Below, piece after piece: positions 61,787 to 64,000 of a stretch of 64,000 nucleotides of DNA. The stretch's first letter is position 1. Each line of letters begins with the position of its first letter. This DNA comes from Pseudomonas sp. A34-9 (lineage in GTDB: Bacteria > Pseudomonadota > Gammaproteobacteria > Pseudomonadales > Pseudomonadaceae): NCBI RefSeq assembly GCF_029543085.1, contig NZ_CP119967.1:3188501-3252500 (forward strand). The letters run 5' to 3'. The notes under the pieces are model-generated. The model saw only the letters and a program-made list of their open reading frames with translations. It did not search any database and was not told where the DNA came from. The translations under genes and the position numbers were made by a program.

Positions 61787-63306
61787 CCCATACGATCCGC
61801 AGAAAATCCAAGGCAGAACCCGCACCACCGACCACGCTGTTTTTGTTCGGTGCCCACGGCGACCTGGTCAAGCGCTTGCTGATGCCGGCGCTGTACAACC
61901 TCAGTCGCGACGGCTTGCTTGACGAAAATCTGCGGATCGTTGGCGTTGACCACAACGCCATTACCGATGAGGCCTTCGCGCAGAAGCTCGAAGACTTCAT
62001 CCGTACCGAAGTGGCGGCAAAGGTCGGCAAGGGCGATCAGATGCTTGATCCAGCCTTGTGGGCCAAGCTCGCCAAAGGTATCAGCTACGTCCAGGGCGAC
62101 TTCCTGGACGACAGCACTTATTCCGCGCTGGCGGCGAAAATCGCCGACAGCGGCACCGGCAATGCGGTGTTCTACCTGGCCACCGCGCCGCGTTTTTTCA
62201 GCGAGGTGGTGCGCCGACTGGGCAGCGCTGGCTTGCTCGAAGAAACCCCCGAAGCGTTCAGAAGGGTGGTGATCGAGAAGCCGTTCGGCTCCGACCTGCA
62301 AACCGCAGAAGCGTTGAACGCCTGTTTGCTCAAGGTAATGTCCGAGAAGCAGATCTATCGGATCGACCATTATCTGGGCAAGGAAACCGTGCAGAACATT
62401 CTGGTCAGCCGGTTTTCCAATAGCCTGTTCGAAGCCTTCTGGAACAATCATTACATCGACCACGTGCAGATCACCGCCGCTGAAACCGTCGGCGTCGAAA
62501 CCCGTGGCAGCTTTTACGAACACACCGGCGCGCTGCGTGACATGGTGCCCAATCACCTGTTCCAGTTGCTCGCCATGGTGGCGATGGAACCGCCGGCCGC
62601 TTTCGGTGCCGACGCGGTTCGCGGTGAGAAGGCCAAAGTGGTTGGCGCGATTCGTCCGTGGACGGTGGAAGAGGCGCGAGCCAACTCGGTGCGCGGCCAG
62701 TACAGCGCCGGGGAAGTCGGCGGTAAGGCACTGGCCGGTTACCGCCAGGAGGCCAACGTCGCGCCCGACAGCAACACGGAAACCTACGTGGCGCTGAAGG
62801 TGATGATCGACAACTGGCGCTGGGTCGGCGTGCCGTTCTACCTGCGCACCGGCAAACGCATGAGCGTGCGCGACACCGAGATTGTCATCTGCTTCAAACC
62901 CGCGCCGTATGCGCAATTCCGTGACACCGAAGTCGATGAATTACAGCCGACTTATCTGCGTATTCAGATCCAGCCCAACGAAGGCATGTGGTTCGACCTG
63001 CTGGCCAAACGGCCGGGGCCGGCGCTGAACATGGCCAATATCGAGTTGGGGTTTGCTTACAAAGACTTTTTCGAGATGCAGCCTTCGACCGGTTACGAAA
63101 CCCTGATCTACGACTGCCTGACCGGCGATCAGACGCTGTTCCAGCGCGCCGACAACATCGAGAACGGCTGGCGTGCGGTGCAACCGTTCCTCGACGCCTG
63201 GCAGCAGGACGCCAGTGTGCAGACCTACGCCGCCGGTGAAGACGGCCCGCAAGCTGCCGAAGATCTGCTGACTCGCGATGGTCGCGTCTGGCATGGCCTG
63301 GGATGA
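61783..63306 (+). CDS. zwf: Glucose-6-phosphate 1-dehydrogenase
   Basis: A 507-residue enzyme that oxidises glucose-6-phosphate to 6-phosphogluconolactone. It has the cofactor motif [11 protein letters not shown] and the active site RIDHYLGKE, with R193 to K200. The cofactor motif has GAHGDL in place of the common GASGDL, a change that could affect NAD/NADP preference but needs testing. The start is ATG 61783, overlapping gnd, and the stop overlaps the next gene by ATGA. It feeds the pentose phosphate branch with gnd, and the Entner-Doudoroff pathway. Confidence 0.95.
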   Translation: MTHTIRRKSKAEPAPPTTLFLFGAHGDLVKRLLMPALYNLSRDGLLDENLRIVGVDHNAITDEAFAQKLEDFIRTEVAAKVGKGDQMLDPALWAKLAKGISYVQGDFLDDSTYSALAAKIADSGTGNAVFYLATAPRFFSEVVRRLGSAGLLEETPEAFRRVVIEKPFGSDLQTAEALNACLLKVMSEKQIYRIDHYLGKETVQNILVSRFSNSLFEAFWNNHYIDHVQITAAETVGVETRGSFYEHTGALRDMVPNHLFQLLAMVAMEPPAAFGADAVRGEKAKVVGAIRPWTVEEARANSVRGQYSAGEVGGKALAGYRQEANVAPDSNTETYVALKVMIDNWRWVGVPFYLRTGKRMSVRDTEIVICFKPAPYAQFRDTEVDELQPTYLRIQIQPNEGMWFDLLAKRPGPALNMANIELGFAYKDFFEMQPSTGYETLIYDCLTGDQTLFQRADNIENGWRAVQPFLDAWQQDASVQTYAAGEDGPQAAEDLLTRDGRVWHGLG

Positions 63307-64000
63307 GTGACTTGCCGAAACAACCTGTCCGTTTTCTGCTCAGTGACATGGACGGCACACTGCTGCTGCCTGATCACACGCTGAGCCAACGCACCATCGA
63401 CGCCGTACGTTCGCTGCGTGAGGCGGGCGTGCTGTTCAGCCTCGCCACCGGCCGGCCACCGAAAGCCATGTTGCAGCAGATCGAGGCGTTGGGCGTCGAT
63501 TTGCCGACCGCAGCGTTCAATGGCGGCACTCTCGTCAATCCGGACGGCAGTCTGCTGGTTGCGCATTACCTGCCGGCCACCACCGCGCTGATTGCGCTGG
63601 CCACGTTCGCCGATCAGCCTGATGTCGAAATCTGGGTGTTCAGCGGAGGAGACTGGCTGCTCAAGGATCCGCACGGACCGATGGTGCCGCGCGAACAACA
63701 TGGCCTCGGTTATCCGCCGGTGGTGGTCGAGAGTTTCGAGCCGTATCTGGAGCGCATCGACAAGATTGTCGCGACCAGCAACAACACCGAACTGTTGATT
63801 GAGCTGGAGGCGCAACTGCTGCACAAGGTCAATGGCATGGCGCAAGTGTCACGCTCGCAACCGGTTTACCTCGACGTCACGGCGCTGGAGGCCAATAAAG
63901 GCACCGCTCTGACGACTCTGGCCGCGCATCTGGGGATTCCACTGGAACAGACCGCTGCGATAGGCGATGGCGGCAACGACCCGGCGATGTTTCATTGCGC
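63303..64000 (+). CDS. Cof-type HAD-superfamily phosphatase, partial
   Basis: The frame runs 232 codons from ATG 63303 to the right edge with no stop, so the C-terminus is missing. It opens with the HAD nucleophile motif LLSDMDGTLLLPDHTLS (Asp15, Asp17), then LFSLATGRPPKAM (motif II Thr), and near the edge the motif IV segment AAIGDGGNDPAMF, as in Cof/YbiV phosphatases with a C2 cap. Substrate is a sugar or nucleotide phosphate by family; operon position with gnd and zwf suggests sugar phosphates. Start overlaps the zwf stop. Confidence 0.88.
   Translation, partial: MSDLPKQPVRFLLSDMDGTLLLPDHTLSQRTIDAVRSLREAGVLFSLATGRPPKAMLQQIEALGVDLPTAAFNGGTLVNPDGSLLVAHYLPATTALIALATFADQPDVEIWVFSGGDWLLKDPHGPMVPREQHGLGYPPVVVESFEPYLERIDKIVATSNNTELLIELEAQLLHKVNGMAQVSRSQPVYLDVTALEANKGTALTTLAAHLGIPLEQTAAIGDGGNDPAMFHC

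Overview
The window is GC-rich, densely coded chromosomal DNA that I assign to Pseudomonas, most likely the P. fluorescens group. The basis is the gene order aprA-aprI-aprDEF, two autotransporter proteases, then two family I.3 lipases, together with a DUF1652 gene, inverted-pair REP elements of the GGAGCTGCCGAAGGCTGCGATC type, and a selenocysteine formate dehydrogenase locus. Species assignment is inference; no marker gene was compared.

Layout. 1-1525 (minus): a type VI secretion module of a PAAR tip protein, an alpha/beta-hydrolase effector and a lipoprotein cut by the left edge. 1929-4135: a LysR regulator divergent from an MDR-family oxidoreductase. 4684-7582: an unrecognised 483-residue protein followed by a MocR (GntR/aminotransferase) regulator. 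7688-13663: pgm, a secreted I78-type inhibitor, a pirin, a UvrD-like helicase and a DUF1652 protein. 13927-17730: an AraC regulator with a SnoaL-like front domain, then an amine oxidase, a cupin and a polyamine-type binding protein. 18187-35314: the exoenzyme island, with metalloprotease AprA, its inhibitor, the AprDEF type I exporter, two paralogous subtilisin-like autotransporters and two paralogous RTX lipases. 36405-42911: a FAN1-like nuclease, an XPD/DinG-like helicase with a RecB-like nuclease front domain, a double-PAS hybrid histidine kinase and a membrane protein. 43001-44258: a complete IS3-family element inserted in a repeat. 44563-48690 (minus): a small unknown protein, a cation/proton antiporter, an SDR oxidoreductase and a MalY/PatB lyase. 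48992-58078: fdnG (in-frame UGA = Sec197), fdnH, fdnI, fdhE, selA, selB and the tRNA-Sec gene selC. 58391-60533 (minus): cptA and a small coiled-coil protein. 60806-64000: gnd, zwf and a Cof-type HAD phosphatase cut by the right edge.

How the genes work together. AprDEF should export AprA and both lipases, whose C-termini all end in a short hydrophobic Asp-containing tail; AprI protects the periplasm from AprA. The aprA leader has an exact match to the RsmA/RsmE binding consensus over its Shine-Dalgarno sequence, so Gac/Rsm control is likely. The selenocysteine cluster holds an enzyme that needs Sec plus SelA, SelB and tRNA-Sec to insert it; only selD is missing. gnd, zwf and the HAD gene overlap by ATGA junctions and form one operon for 6-phosphogluconate/pentose phosphate metabolism.

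Intergenic space is rich in repeats: REPIN-like inverted pairs, GTTCCCACG-type palindromes, a GCGAGC palindrome, and a CCCTCTCCC-type palindrome that occurs in an 87-bp tandem array, in a 139-bp tandem array, and as the target split by the IS3 element. I see no prophage, CRISPR array or known defence island. The least explained loci are the FAN1/nuclease-helicase/kinase run, the 483-residue unknown protein, and the PAAR effector pair.
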